Positions 16,469-25,420 of a stretch of DNA of 48,255 nucleotides are shown in pieces (position 1 is the stretch's first letter; each line of letters opens with the position of its first letter). Source of the DNA: Actinomycetota bacterium (GTDB taxonomy: Bacteria; Actinomycetota; CADDZG01; WHSQ01); contig WHSV01000018.1 of the NCBI GenBank assembly GCA_009379915.1, positions 1-48,255 on the forward strand, read 5' to 3'. The notes under the pieces are model-generated. The model was given only the letters and a program-made list of their open reading frames with translations. It had not been told where the DNA came from and did no database searches. Made by a program: the position numbers and the translations under genes.

Positions 16469-19400
16469 TTGCAGAAATGCCCCAACTGCGGGGAGGAGAA
16501 CCCGAAAAAATTCCGCCTGTGCGGTTTCTGCGGAGCACAGCTCGCCGTTGCGCCCCGCCGTGACGTTCGCAAGACCGTCTCGATCGTCTTCTGCGATCTG
16601 AAAGGGTCGACCGACCTAGGCGAGAGACTCGACAGCGAGTCGTTGCGCGAGATGCTCGTCCTCTATTTCGAAGAGATGCGGGCGATCCTCGAGCGCCACG
16701 GCGGCATGGTCGAGAAATACATCGGCGATGCAGTGATGGCGGTGTTCGGGCTTCCCAAGCTGCACGAGGACGACGCGCTGCGCGCCGTTCGGGCCGCCGT
16801 TGAGATGCAGGACGGCCTGGAGTCGCTCAACGACGACCTCGAGCGTCGGTGGGGGCTTCGGCTCGCGAACCGCACAGGCGTCAACACCGGAGAGGTTGTC
16901 GCGGGCGACGTCAGCCTCGGACAAAGACTCGTAACCGGCGACGCGGTCAACGTGGCCGCCCGTCTCGAGCAGGCCGCCCCCGAGCGACAGGTCTTGATCG
17001 GTGCTTCCACCTACGAACTGGTCCGCAACGCGGCAAAGGTGGAGGAACTCGCACCCCTCCGTCTCAAGGGCAAGAAGGAGCCGGTCCCCGCATACCGCGT
17101 GATCTCGGTGGCCGACGGAGAGGGAGTGGCGCGTCGGACGGACACGCCGCTTGTGGGGCGAAGGCACGAGCTGGATCGAATGAGCGAGCGTTTCCGGCGG
17201 GTCGTCGCCAAAAGAGCGAGCGAGGCGGTAACCCTGGTGGGCCAGGCCGGAATCGGAAAGTCGCGTCTGGTTGCGGAGTTCCTGCGCCGCAACGGCGACC
17301 AGGCTACGAGCTTGACCGGCAAGTGTCTCCCCTATGGCGACGGCATCACGTTTTGGCCCTTGGTGGAGATCGCAAAGCAGGCCGCAGGCATTCAGCAGGA
17401 GGACGACCAACTCACCGCTCTCGGGCGACTCGCCTCACTGATCGGTGATGAAGACCTCGATGTCCTCGCTCGCGTGGCGGAGGTCATCGGGCTTACGAGA
17501 ACAACGGTCTCAGTGGACGAGACCATCTGGGCAGCGCGGAAACTGGTCGAGATCATTGCCCGGTCGAGGCCATTGATCCTGATCTTTGAAGACATCCACT
17601 GGGCCGAGCCCACCTTTCTAGACTTGATCGAACACCTGACGGGTACCACCAGCGCCCCGCTCTTCGTTCTGGCTACGGCTCGAGACGAGCTTCTCGAAGA
17701 ACGGCCGGAGTGGATGGAGGGAAGGGCCAACACCGAGCGCTTCACCCTCGCCCCGCTGTCGAACGAGGAGAGTGCCGAAGTAATCGAGAACCTGCTCGGG
17801 TCGGTGAGGCTCCCCCACGATCTGCGTTCCAGGATTGTCGATGGGTCCGGGGGGAACGCGTTCTTCGTCGAGCAAATGCTCGCGATGCTCGAAGACGACG
17901 GGGTGCTCGAGCGCGTCAATCAAAGGGTCTGGAAAGCGAGTGCAGAACTCGAGCAGCTGGCGGCCCCACCGTCGATCTCTGCGCTCCTCAGCGCGCGCCT
18001 CGACCGACTGAGCGCGGAAGAGCAGAGCGTCGTCCAGAGAGGTTCCGTCATCGGTCAATTCTTTAACCGGCAAGCCGTGGTGACTCTTTCGCCCGAACCC
18101 TTGAGGGCGACCGTCGACCAGAACCTGTCGTCACTCACGCGCAAGCAACTGGTAGCGCCCCAGGTCGAGACGTTCCTCGATGACGAGACCTTCGGATTCG
18201 TTCATATGCTCGCGCGGGACGCGGCCTACAAGATGCTCCTCAAGAAAGACAGGGCCCGGCTGCACGAGGGCTTCGCCAACTGGCTCCAGGAGAAGGTGGG
18301 GGCTCGTGTGTCCGAGTACCTCGAGATCCTCGGTTATCACCTGGAGCAAGCATTTAAGTGTCGAGTCGAGGCGGCAAAGATCGATGACGAGACTCGTGGG
18401 CTCGGGGATCGCGCTGCCGAAGCGCTGACAGCAGCCGGTCAGAAGGCGTTTGCCCGCGGCGACATGCCGGCCGCGGCCAGCCTTCTGGGTAGGGCTGCCG
18501 CGGTATTGGAGGCTGCTGATCCCGACCGCTTGGCGCTCATGCCCGATCTCTCCGAAGCGCTGATCGAGATCGGAAACTTCTCCGCAGCCGATGACCTATT
18601 GCACGAGGCCCGCGAACTAGCGCTCGCAATCGGAGATGAGCGAATGCAGGCAGCGCTTTCCCTGGCCGGAATGCTCCTTCGTTACGCGATCGATCCGGAG
18701 ACCCAGGCCGAAGAGGTGCAGCGAGGGGTCGAGGCGGCGATCTCCGTGCTCGAGCCGGCCCGAGACCACGTCTCCCTGGCGCGGGCATGGCGCCTGATCG
18801 GTTCCGTCCACGGAAACGCCTGCCGCTTCGGCGCAGCTGAGGTGGTGCTCGGGAAGGCGGTTCACCACGCCCGCGCAGCGGGCGACCGGCGCCAGGAGAC
18901 TCGTACGCTTCCGTCCTACGCCTTGTCCGCGCTCTACGGTCCTACCCCCGTGCCGCAGGCGATCGCGAGATGCGAGGAGATCCTTGACCAGGCCCAGGGG
19001 GACCGCCGGGCCAAGGGTCTGGTGCTGGGGGCTCTCGCTCACCTAAACGCCATGTCCGGGAGGATACAGACGGCAAGGCAACTCTATAGAGAGAGCCGCG
19101 GCATCTTCGAGGAGCTCGGAGCCCACGTCCTTGCAGCCTCGTCTGCGCTCGACTCGGGCGACGTAGAAATGCTAGCCGGCGACCTCGTCGCCGCGGAGAA
19201 CGAGTTCAGGCGCGGTTTCGACGAGCTCATTCAGATGGGCGAGAAGAACTTTCTCTCGACGACGGTCGGCCTGCTCGCGCAATGCCTATGTATGCAGGGC
19301 CGCTTCGATGAGGCCGAGGACATGTGCGAGATCAGCAAAAACGCGGCGGCGCCGGACGACCTGGAATCGCAAGCCCTGTGGAGGTCCGTACAGGCTAAGG

Positions 19401-19681
19401 GGCTAGCCCACAAGGGACTCTTCGACGAGGCTAAGGAACTGGCCGCCACCGCGGTGGAACTCATCAACTCGACCGACTCCCCGGTAATGAAGGCGGCGAC
19501 TCTGCTGGATCGCACGGAGGTGCTGGAGCTGGCCGGCAGCGGCGGAGAGGCCGCTTCGCTGATCAAGGAGGCCATCTCGCTCTACGCCGCGAAGGGCAAC
19601 CTCGTCTCCACCGAGCGCGCCCGAGCAAAGCTCGCTGCCTTGGTCGAGGCTCCGATAGAGGTAGGGTTACCGACTCGCTAG
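16469..19681 (+). CDS. Zinc-ribbon - class III cyclase - AAA/STAND ATPase - TPR protein
   Basis: With TTG 16469 as start the protein has about 1070 residues. A zinc ribbon comes first (Cys4, Cys7, Cys18, Cys21 in CPNCGEE and CGFCG). A class III cyclase follows, with metal Asp in FCDLKGST (Asp43) and YIGDAVMAVFG (Asp87) and NVAARLEQ for the transition state. The ATPase has Walker A GQAGIGKS (258-265) and Walker B LILIFEDIHWAEP. The rest is helical TPR-type repeat. The start is uncertain: GTG 16448 overlaps the DUF11 stop, and the frame is open further up, but the zinc ribbon marks the conserved beginning. The domain order is widespread in Actinomycetota. The upstream secreted protein may be co-regulated. 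Confidence 0.88.
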   Translation: MQKCPNCGEENPKKFRLCGFCGAQLAVAPRRDVRKTVSIVFCDLKGSTDLGERLDSESLREMLVLYFEEMRAILERHGGMVEKYIGDAVMAVFGLPKLHEDDALRAVRAAVEMQDGLESLNDDLERRWGLRLANRTGVNTGEVVAGDVSLGQRLVTGDAVNVAARLEQAAPERQVLIGASTYELVRNAAKVEELAPLRLKGKKEPVPAYRVISVADGEGVARRTDTPLVGRRHELDRMSERFRRVVAKRASEAVTLVGQAGIGKSRLVAEFLRRNGDQATSLTGKCLPYGDGITFWPLVEIAKQAAGIQQEDDQLTALGRLASLIGDEDLDVLARVAEVIGLTRTTVSVDETIWAARKLVEIIARSRPLILIFEDIHWAEPTFLDLIEHLTGTTSAPLFVLATARDELLEERPEWMEGRANTERFTLAPLSNEESAEVIENLLGSVRLPHDLRSRIVDGSGGNAFFVEQMLAMLEDDGVLERVNQRVWKASAELEQLAAPPSISALLSARLDRLSAEEQSVVQRGSVIGQFFNRQAVVTLSPEPLRATVDQNLSSLTRKQLVAPQVETFLDDETFGFVHMLARDAAYKMLLKKDRARLHEGFANWLQEKVGARVSEYLEILGYHLEQAFKCRVEAAKIDDETRGLGDRAAEALTAAGQKAFARGDMPAAASLLGRAAAVLEAADPDRLALMPDLSEALIEIGNFSAADDLLHEARELALAIGDERMQAALSLAGMLLRYAIDPETQAEEVQRGVEAAISVLEPARDHVSLARAWRLIGSVHGNACRFGAAEVVLGKAVHHARAAGDRRQETRTLPSYALSALYGPTPVPQAIARCEEILDQAQGDRRAKGLVLGALAHLNAMSGRIQTARQLYRESRGIFEELGAHVLAASSALDSGDVEMLAGDLVAAENEFRRGFDELIQMGEKNFLSTTVGLLAQCLCMQGRFDEAEDMCEISKNAAAPDDLESQALWRSVQAKGLAHKGLFDEAKELAATAVELINSTDSPVMKAATLLDRTEVLELAGSGGEAASLIKEAISLYAAKGNLVSTERARAKLAALVEAPIEVGLPTR

Positions 19682-19864
19682 TGCGGAGATAAGGAGTCAG
19701 GTCGACTCGATCTCCTCGGTACCCAGACGCTCTCCGGCGTTGACGGGATTTTCAACGCGAGCACTGAGTCTGCCGTCAAGCGCTTGCAGAGCGATCATGG
19801 TCTCAATGCGGACGGGATCGTCGGTCCCATGACCTGGGAAAGGATCGACGCGCTCGAAAGCTAG
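19682..19864 (+). pseudogene. Peptidoglycan-binding domain fragment, in frame after the cyclase stop
   Basis: Directly after the cyclase TAG (19679-19681), the same frame stays open for 60 codons: GDKESG, then LSGVDGIFNASTESAVKRLQ and GLNADGIVGPMTWERI, ending at TAG 19864. This is a PG_binding_1 repeat, the wall-binding module of many hydrolases. It has no start codon or ribosome site of its own. It is either a leftover of another gene or a former extension reached by readthrough. Confidence 0.65.
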
Positions 19865-19869
19865 GGTTA

Positions 19870-20522
19870 TTAGAGGCTGGCGCTCGTCTCCGGGAGAACC
19901 CTGGCATAAAGCTCGATGTGTTGTGGACGCTTCCGATGCTGACGAAGAGCGCGAGCTACAAAGGTTAAAGAAACATTGTGACCATTGATTTCCAAAGCTA
20001 CGGCCGCTGAGCAGGGTGGATGAGCCCCACTTAAGGCGGGACTCGTCCACCTCACTGCTACTAGGAGACGGGCACCGTTTACCCGATCGGAAACTGTTCC
20101 ATTCTCGAAAAGCGTGATCGTTGCGGTTGTGAACTGCACGTCGACGACCTCAGCGGTCCACATTGGATTGGGACATAAGCCAGCGCAGTTGGTGCCGCCG
20201 CAGTCACGGAGTACCTGAACTGGCCGTTCCTTGGCGTTGCCTGATCCCCAGTACTTCCTGCTCCGGTAAAGCTGAACGTTTGGCCGGGTGCGACGTTACC
20301 GGCCGGGTTGGTGCATTCGACGGTTGCCGTGCCCTGCGCTGTAACGTCGATTCGGAACGTCGTTCCACCGAGACCGGCGACCTTGCCTGTGCACTGAACC
20401 TGCGTACCGATATCCCGGCAGGTCTGTGTTTGGACGAAATGCCCACTCTGCGCGAGAGCGGCACTCGCAAACAACACGAGCGCAGCGATCGCCGCTACGA
20501 GGGGAAGAAGATAGGGCTTCAT
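19870..20522 (-). pseudogene. Small secreted protein, frameshifted
   Basis: An ATG at 20522 opens a signal peptide (LVAAIAALVLFASAALAQ) followed by QTQTCRDIGTQVQCTGKVAG, LGGTTFRIDVTAQG and CTNPAGNVAPGQTFSFTG, a conserved exported protein found in actinobacteria. Near 20170-20190 the reading must move to the other frame to continue CAGLCPNPMWTAEVVDVQF and ATITLFENGTVSD, which finish the domain. The tail to 19870 may be non-homologous read-on. Function is unknown; it has paired cysteines and a beta-sandwich look. Confidence 0.65.
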
Positions 20523-20719
20523 ACTGTTGTTACTTCTCTATTTAGGCTCCTCGCGGAACGTGGGAACCTAAGGTTCTGACGCAACATTGTGCGCTGAGAC
20601 GTTGCGGGCGCCCCAGGGACCTTCTCGACTCTTAATCCGGAGGTTTACACCACGTATCAGTTCGCCTTCGTTCTTGTAGACGTGGGAGTCACTGAGGACG
20701 TCCGGGGTGGCATCAGCGA

Positions 20720-20846
20720 CTAGCGGCGAACGCGAACGATCCCGATCATGCCGTCATAACCGCCGTTCCCGTCGCTAGAGGAGTGGCGAGTGCAACGGAA
20801 ATAGTAGTTACCGCGCTTCTTGAACCTGCGCACCACCCGCCCCCTC
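20720..20846 (-). pseudogene. Cupredoxin (plastocyanin-like) C-terminal remnant
   Basis: The minus-strand frame RVVRRFKKRGNYYFRCTRHS followed by DGMIGIVRVRR and a stop at 20720 is the last strand-loop-strand of a type 1 copper domain. The copper ligands Cys, His and Met are in the expected order (C-x2-H and then Met). The N-terminal three quarters are missing. The fragment joins straight onto the ABC ATPase remnant. Confidence 0.6.
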
Positions 20847-21018
20847 GCGCGCTGCTATCTCACCGACGGCAGCAGCGGTCATGCGCTTGACCACGAGTTG
20901 GTCGCCGTCGACCCGTCAGTACGCTCGCGGGCTTGTGAGTCACGAAGCGGCCACGGTTGAGAACGATCACCTCGTCTGCGAGCTGCGCAAGCTTCCGAAG
21001 CTGGTGAGCAGAGAAGAA
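20840..21018 (-). pseudogene. ABC-2-type transporter ATPase, C-terminal remnant with internal deletion
   Basis: FSAHQLRKLAQLADEVIVLN, RGRFVTHKPASVLTG is the H-loop and end of an ABC ATPase of the drug/lipid exporter group. After a gap in a shifted frame, RVDGDQLVVKRMTAAAVGEI follows, which is the usual C-terminal dimer region. Walker A, signature and Walker B are lost. It ends 66 bases before the start of the importer operon on the other strand. Confidence 0.6.
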
Positions 21019-21083
21019 GCTTCCCCACAAGGGTCGGTATATGATCCACAATATTGGAAGGCGACCCGAGAGGGTGGGTGTCG

Positions 21084-22091
21084 ATGAAAAAGCTCTTGGC
21101 CGTCTTGGCGACACTTGGGCTTCTCCTGACCGCATGTGGAGATGATGACGGTTCCGGCGGGGCACAAGAGGATCCGGGATCCATCCGCGTCGCGTTGGGC
21201 GACATCGAGTCCATCGAGACGCTCGCCTTGTTCATCGCGCTCGAGCGGGTGCGCGAACGTGATGTCGAGGTCGAGCTCAACGAGCTGGCCGATGAGGACC
21301 TCGCCAACCAGGCGGTCGTCAGCGGGCAGTCCGATGTCGGGCTCGGTGCCCCGTACAGCCTGATCGAGGGCTCCGCCGCCCCCATACGGATCTTCTGCCA
21401 GCTGCAGATCGCACGCTTCTTCCCGGTCGCCGACATGGCGGCGTACCCCGACTGGCAGGCGCTCGATGGTGAGACATTCACAGTTCACTCGCGCGGCTCC
21501 ACTACGGAGGCGTTGGCCAGGCTCGTTGAACAGACCGAGGGCATCGAGTTCGGCGAGATCAGCTACGTGCCCGGTTCTGAAGTGCGGGCTACAGCGCTAC
21601 TTCGCGGAAACGTCAAGGCCACCGTCCTCGACATCCCCAACAAGAACTTCGTCATGGGCGAGGCGCCGGGCCAATTCCACATACTCCCGACACCCGAGAT
21701 CGGCGCCAGCGACGAGACGATGTTCGGCAACACCGAATGGCTGCAAGAGAACGAGCAGACCGTCCAGATCCTGCTCGAAGAGGTGCTAACCGTGTGGCGT
21801 TCGATCGCTGAAGACCCCTCGTTCGTTACTGAGGAGCGCGAACGTCTGGACCTTCTCTCCGACATCCCGGCTGAGCTGGAGGAGGAGCTCATGCCCTACT
21901 ACGAGCAAGCCAGCGAGGAAGGCCTGCTCACACAGGACTGCGGGGGAAGTGAGGCAGCGGAGGAAGACTTCGACTTCTATAACCTTGCCGGACAGCTGGA
22001 AGGTGATCCCGATTCCCTTGAGGTCGAGGACTTCTGGTACCTCGATCCCCTTGACGAGGCCTTGCAGAGCGTGGAGACAGGAAACAACTAA
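21084..22091 (+). CDS. ABC importer substrate-binding lipoprotein (NitT/TauT type)
   Basis: ATG 21084 gives a 335-residue product with a lipoprotein signal (KKLLAVLATLGLLLTACG) and an acidic linker after the Cys. SIRVALGDIESIETLALFIA begins the type-2 binding fold of nitrate/taurine/thiamine-precursor proteins, and GQSDVGLGAPYSLIEGS and GNVKATVLDIPN are the hinge-region segments. GAGAGGG is upstream; an in-frame GTG 21078 is an alternative. It is the first gene of a five-gene operon. The ligand is not evident. Confidence 0.88.
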   Translation: MKKLLAVLATLGLLLTACGDDDGSGGAQEDPGSIRVALGDIESIETLALFIALERVRERDVEVELNELADEDLANQAVVSGQSDVGLGAPYSLIEGSAAPIRIFCQLQIARFFPVADMAAYPDWQALDGETFTVHSRGSTTEALARLVEQTEGIEFGEISYVPGSEVRATALLRGNVKATVLDIPNKNFVMGEAPGQFHILPTPEIGASDETMFGNTEWLQENEQTVQILLEEVLTVWRSIAEDPSFVTEERERLDLLSDIPAELEEELMPYYEQASEEGLLTQDCGGSEAAEEDFDFYNLAGQLEGDPDSLEVEDFWYLDPLDEALQSVETGNN

Positions 22092-22094
22092 GGC

Positions 22095-22880
22095 GTGGCC
22101 GTACGCACCCAGAGCCAGCACGGCCGCATCAGGACCTCCTCGTGGCTCCTTAGGGGCGCATCGATCTTGCTCGTGTTTGGCCTATGGGAGTGGGCGGGCA
22201 CCATACCGGTGAGCATCGCCTTCCCGAGATTCACCGACACCATGTCTGCCTTCGTCGAGATGCTTGCCGACGGTACGTTCGCGTCGGCGTACGCCGAGAC
22301 CATCGGGCCACTGCTCGTGGGCATCCTGCTCACTGCCGTCGGTGGCCTGGTGGCCGGGCTCGTCATGGGCCTCTCCCCGAGGGCCGAGTGGCTCGGGCTT
22401 CCCTTGATCATCGTGCTCCAGGCCTCCCCCTCGGCTGCAATCGTCCCCCTGATCACGTTCCTCTACGGCATCGGCTTCGCCGCCAAGGTCTTCGCCGTCG
22501 TGTTGCTCAGCGCACCGGTGATCGTGTTGAACTCGTACCGGGGGATCACCAACACGCCGAAGTCGTTACTCGAGATGAGCGATGCCTTCCTGGCCAAACG
22601 TTGGCAGCGGATCTGGAAGATCGTGCTTCCCGCCGGGAGTGGACTCATCTTCGCTGGGCTGCGACTCGGCCTCGCGCAGGGCTTCACCGGAGCAGTGCTG
22701 GCCGAGCTACTGATCACGCCGACCGGAGTCGGCGACCTGATCACCTTCTATCGCGCAGGCGCGGACTACCCCTACATGTTCGCTGCCATCTTCTCGATCA
22801 TTCTGTTCGCCAGCGTCAGCCTGACTCTGCTCCAACGTCTGGAGCAGCGCATCTTCCGCCCCGAGATGAGGCCGGTATGA
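22095..22880 (+). CDS. ABC importer permease 1 (BPD-type, SsuC/TauC-like)
   Basis: The 261-residue protein has about six membrane segments, from ILLVFGLWEWAG to FAAIFSIILFASVSLTLL. The EAA-type loop that contacts the ATPase is seen in EMSDAFLAKRWQRIWKIVLP followed by AGSGLIFAGLRLGLAQG. It begins three bases after the lipoprotein stop with GTG and overlaps the ATPase gene by ATGA. Confidence 0.88.
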   Translation: MAVRTQSQHGRIRTSSWLLRGASILLVFGLWEWAGTIPVSIAFPRFTDTMSAFVEMLADGTFASAYAETIGPLLVGILLTAVGGLVAGLVMGLSPRAEWLGLPLIIVLQASPSAAIVPLITFLYGIGFAAKVFAVVLLSAPVIVLNSYRGITNTPKSLLEMSDAFLAKRWQRIWKIVLPAGSGLIFAGLRLGLAQGFTGAVLAELLITPTGVGDLITFYRAGADYPYMFAAIFSIILFASVSLTLLQRLEQRIFRPEMRPV

Positions 22881-23695
22881 CCGATACCCCCCGCCTGAGC
22901 TCGCACGGAGCCCCAGGAACAACGGGGTTCAGTCAAGAACCCGCGATTCGCGTTATGAACCTGACGAAGGAGTACCCGGGAGGCATTCGTGCGCTGGAAG
23001 GCATCAGCTTCGACGTGCCGAAGGGGGAGCTGACCAGCGTCATCGGGCCGAGCGGCTGCGGCAAGACGACATCGCTCAAGATCATCGCCGGACTCGTCGA
23101 AGCGACGTCGGGAGAGGTGGTGGTCAACGGCACCCAGGTTCGCGGACCGGGCCCCGAGCGCGCCTTCGTCTTCCAGGAGTTCGCACTCATGCCCTGGGCG
23201 ACCGTGCTGCGTAATGTCGCATTCGGGCTGGAGCTGCGGGGGTTCGGAAGGAAGGAACGCGAGTCGATTGCCCATGAGTACATCGCGAAGATGAACCTGA
23301 CGGGCTTCGAGGACGCTTACCCGCACCAGCTCTCGGGGGGGATGCGCCAGCGTGTCGGCCTGGCGCGGGCGATGGCAGTGGACGCCGACATCCTGTTGAT
23401 GGACGAGCCTTTCGCGTCGGTGGACGAACAGATACGTCGCAAGTTCCAGGAGGATCTCCTGCGTCTGCTCAGCGAGGAGAAGAAGAGCGTGTTATTCGTC
23501 ACCCACTCCATCGAGGAAGCGGTCTACGTATCCGACCAGATCGTCATCCTCACGCGCGGACCGGCCCAGGTGTCCAATGTCGTGCGGCCCGGCATCGATC
23601 GCACCGGCGACCCGCAGAACATCAGGCGCAGCTCCGCCTACCTCGACTGCGTCGAGAGCATCTGGGTCGAGCTGCGGAACTACCTCGAGGAGTGA
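22877..23695 (+). CDS. ABC importer ATP-binding protein (SsuB/TauB-like)
   Basis: The 272-residue ATPase carries Walker A GPSGCGKTTS, Q-loop VFQEFALMPW, signature LSGGMRQRV, Walker B ILLMDEPFAS and H-loop FVTHSIEEA. These are all intact. ATG 22877 overlaps the upstream stop. It is the only ATPase among two permease genes, so it presumably forms a homodimer under a heterodimeric permease. Confidence 0.93.
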   Translation: MTDTPRLSSHGAPGTTGFSQEPAIRVMNLTKEYPGGIRALEGISFDVPKGELTSVIGPSGCGKTTSLKIIAGLVEATSGEVVVNGTQVRGPGPERAFVFQEFALMPWATVLRNVAFGLELRGFGRKERESIAHEYIAKMNLTGFEDAYPHQLSGGMRQRVGLARAMAVDADILLMDEPFASVDEQIRRKFQEDLLRLLSEEKKSVLFVTHSIEEAVYVSDQIVILTRGPAQVSNVVRPGIDRTGDPQNIRRSSAYLDCVESIWVELRNYLEE

Positions 23696-23708
23696 GGAGA
23701 AGAGCACC

Positions 23709-24461
23709 ATGACACTTCGCGGTTTTCGCATCCCGATGGTCTTCTCCCTCGTCGTCTGGTGCGCCATCTGGGAGATCATCGGTCGGCTGAACCTGATTTC
23801 GCTCATCCCACCCTTCACCGACGTAGTTGAGGCGCTGTTCGAAGTGATTCCCTCGACGGACTTCATCGATGCAACGATGATCACGTTTCAGGCCTTTGCC
23901 ATCGGCATGGGACTGGCACTGGTTGTAGGCATCAGCGTCGGCATCCTGATGGGACGCATCCCAGCAGTCGGCAATCTGATGGGGATGTGGGTGAACATCT
24001 TCGAGAGCTCACCGCTGACGGCAATCGTGCCCGCGCTCATGGCCATTCTGGGCTTCGGCCTCCCGACCATGATCGTCACGGTGTTCCTGTTCTCTGTATG
24101 GGTGATCGCACTGGACACTCAGGTCGGCGTCGAGCGAGTCAACCCCTCGCTGATCGAGATGGGTCGCTCCTTCGGCGCCTCGAACAGGGCGCTCTTCTCC
24201 AAGATCGTCTTCTTCGCTGCCCTTCCCGAGCTATTGGCCGGCATCCGCCTCGGGCTCATCCGCGGGCTGAAGGGTGTCATCATCGGGCAGCTGCTCATCG
24301 CGGTAATAGGCATGGGATACCTGTTCGAGCTCTACTCTAGAAACTTCCTCATGCCGGAGTTCTGGGCTCTCCTCATCATCCTGTTCGGCTTCGCCTACAT
24401 TGCGTCGGAAGCAGTCGCGTACTTCGAACGTAAGGTGGCCTTCTATGCAACAAGCCGTTGA
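23709..24461 (+). CDS. ABC importer permease 2 (BPD-type)
   Basis: The 250-residue protein has six membrane segments and an EAA loop (EMGRSFGASNRALFSKIVFF, then AALPELLAGIRLGLIRG). It differs clearly from permease 1. ATG 23709 is preceded by GAGGAGAAG. The frame is open further upstream, but that part overlaps the ATPase gene. The operon thus encodes two unlike permease subunits. Confidence 0.9.
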   Translation: MTLRGFRIPMVFSLVVWCAIWEIIGRLNLISLIPPFTDVVEALFEVIPSTDFIDATMITFQAFAIGMGLALVVGISVGILMGRIPAVGNLMGMWVNIFESSPLTAIVPALMAILGFGLPTMIVTVFLFSVWVIALDTQVGVERVNPSLIEMGRSFGASNRALFSKIVFFAALPELLAGIRLGLIRGLKGVIIGQLLIAVIGMGYLFELYSRNFLMPEFWALLIILFGFAYIASEAVAYFERKVAFYATSR

Positions 24462-24474
24462 TGGAGCATCTCCA

Positions 24475-25164
24475 ATGAGCTACGCAATTTCTCCGCCCAC
24501 CATCACCACCGTGCCCGTGGAGGACATGGACGCGGTTTTCCCGGTCTGTCGCGTGTTCTGCGTCGGTCGCAACTACGCCGAACACGCCATCGAGATGGGT
24601 CACGATCCCGACCGGGAGCCGCCGTTCTTCTTCATGAAGCCTGCGGACGCCGTCGTACCGACGGGAAGCACACTGCCGTTCCCGTCCGCGACAGAAGAAC
24701 TGCATCACGAGATCGAACTGGTGGTTGCATTGGAACGCGGCGGGCAGGGCCTCGCCTCCGACGACGCCCTCTCGCACGTATTCGGGTACGGCGTGGGTCT
24801 GGACATGACGCGTCGCGACCTTCAAGCACAGGCGAAGAAGGCCGGCCGGCCCTGGGACATGGCCAAGGGTTTCGACCGCTCCGCTCCGGTGAGTCCCATC
24901 CGGCCGGCGTCCGCCATCGGACATCCCAGCGACGGAGCAATACGCCTGCGCATCAATGGAGAACCCCGCCAAGAGGGTGATCTCTCCCAGCAGATCTGGA
25001 AGGTGCCGGAGATGATCGCCTACCTGAGCAACTTGATCGAGCTGCAACCCGGCGACCTGATCATGACTGGAACCCCGAAGGGTGTTGGTCGCGTCGAACG
25101 CGGCGACCACCTCGAGGGGGATATCGACGGAGTGGGAGACCTGACGATCACCTATCGACGCTGA
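24475..25164 (+). CDS. Fumarylacetoacetate-hydrolase-family enzyme (fumarylpyruvate-hydrolase-like)
   Basis: The 229-residue product shows the FAH fold: CVGRNYAEHAIEMG, a KP-A motif in FMKPADAV, metal-binding acids in HHEIELVVAL and GYGVGLDMTRRDLQ, the substrate Lys in MAKGFDRSAP, and the closing LIMTGTPKGVG. Its size and sequence fit fumarylpyruvate or acylpyruvate hydrolases, which cut C-C bonds of 2,4-diketo acids from aromatic breakdown. ATG 24475 has GGAG at a good distance; ATG 24445 would overlap permease 2. Placement at the end of the importer operon suggests the importer brings in a precursor of its substrate, which is inference. Confidence 0.9.
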   Translation: MSYAISPPTITTVPVEDMDAVFPVCRVFCVGRNYAEHAIEMGHDPDREPPFFFMKPADAVVPTGSTLPFPSATEELHHEIELVVALERGGQGLASDDALSHVFGYGVGLDMTRRDLQAQAKKAGRPWDMAKGFDRSAPVSPIRPASAIGHPSDGAIRLRINGEPRQEGDLSQQIWKVPEMIAYLSNLIELQPGDLIMTGTPKGVGRVERGDHLEGDIDGVGDLTITYRR

Positions 25165-25420
25165 GTGCGGCCGGCGGCCACGCTGCGTTTCTCACCCTTG
25201 AAATTCATGGCCTATTGCTTGAGTACACCGTCGCGGAAGTGTTGGACCAGTCGACGATAGAAAACCACGCCCACGAAGTGATCAGCTTGGCCGCCGCGCT
25301 TCTGACGTGACGTCATCGCGCCTCGATGAGTCCGTTCCCGGTTGCTCCCTGACGTTCTTGATCAACAGACGATTTTGGCCGAATCTAACCGTCAACCCGC
25401 CGCGGCAAAGGAGGCGCCTC

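Noticed and set aside
22184-22876. 5' extension of the importer ATPase frame to 22184
   Set aside because: It overlaps permease 1 fully; the ATG overlapping the permease stop at 22877 is the natural start.
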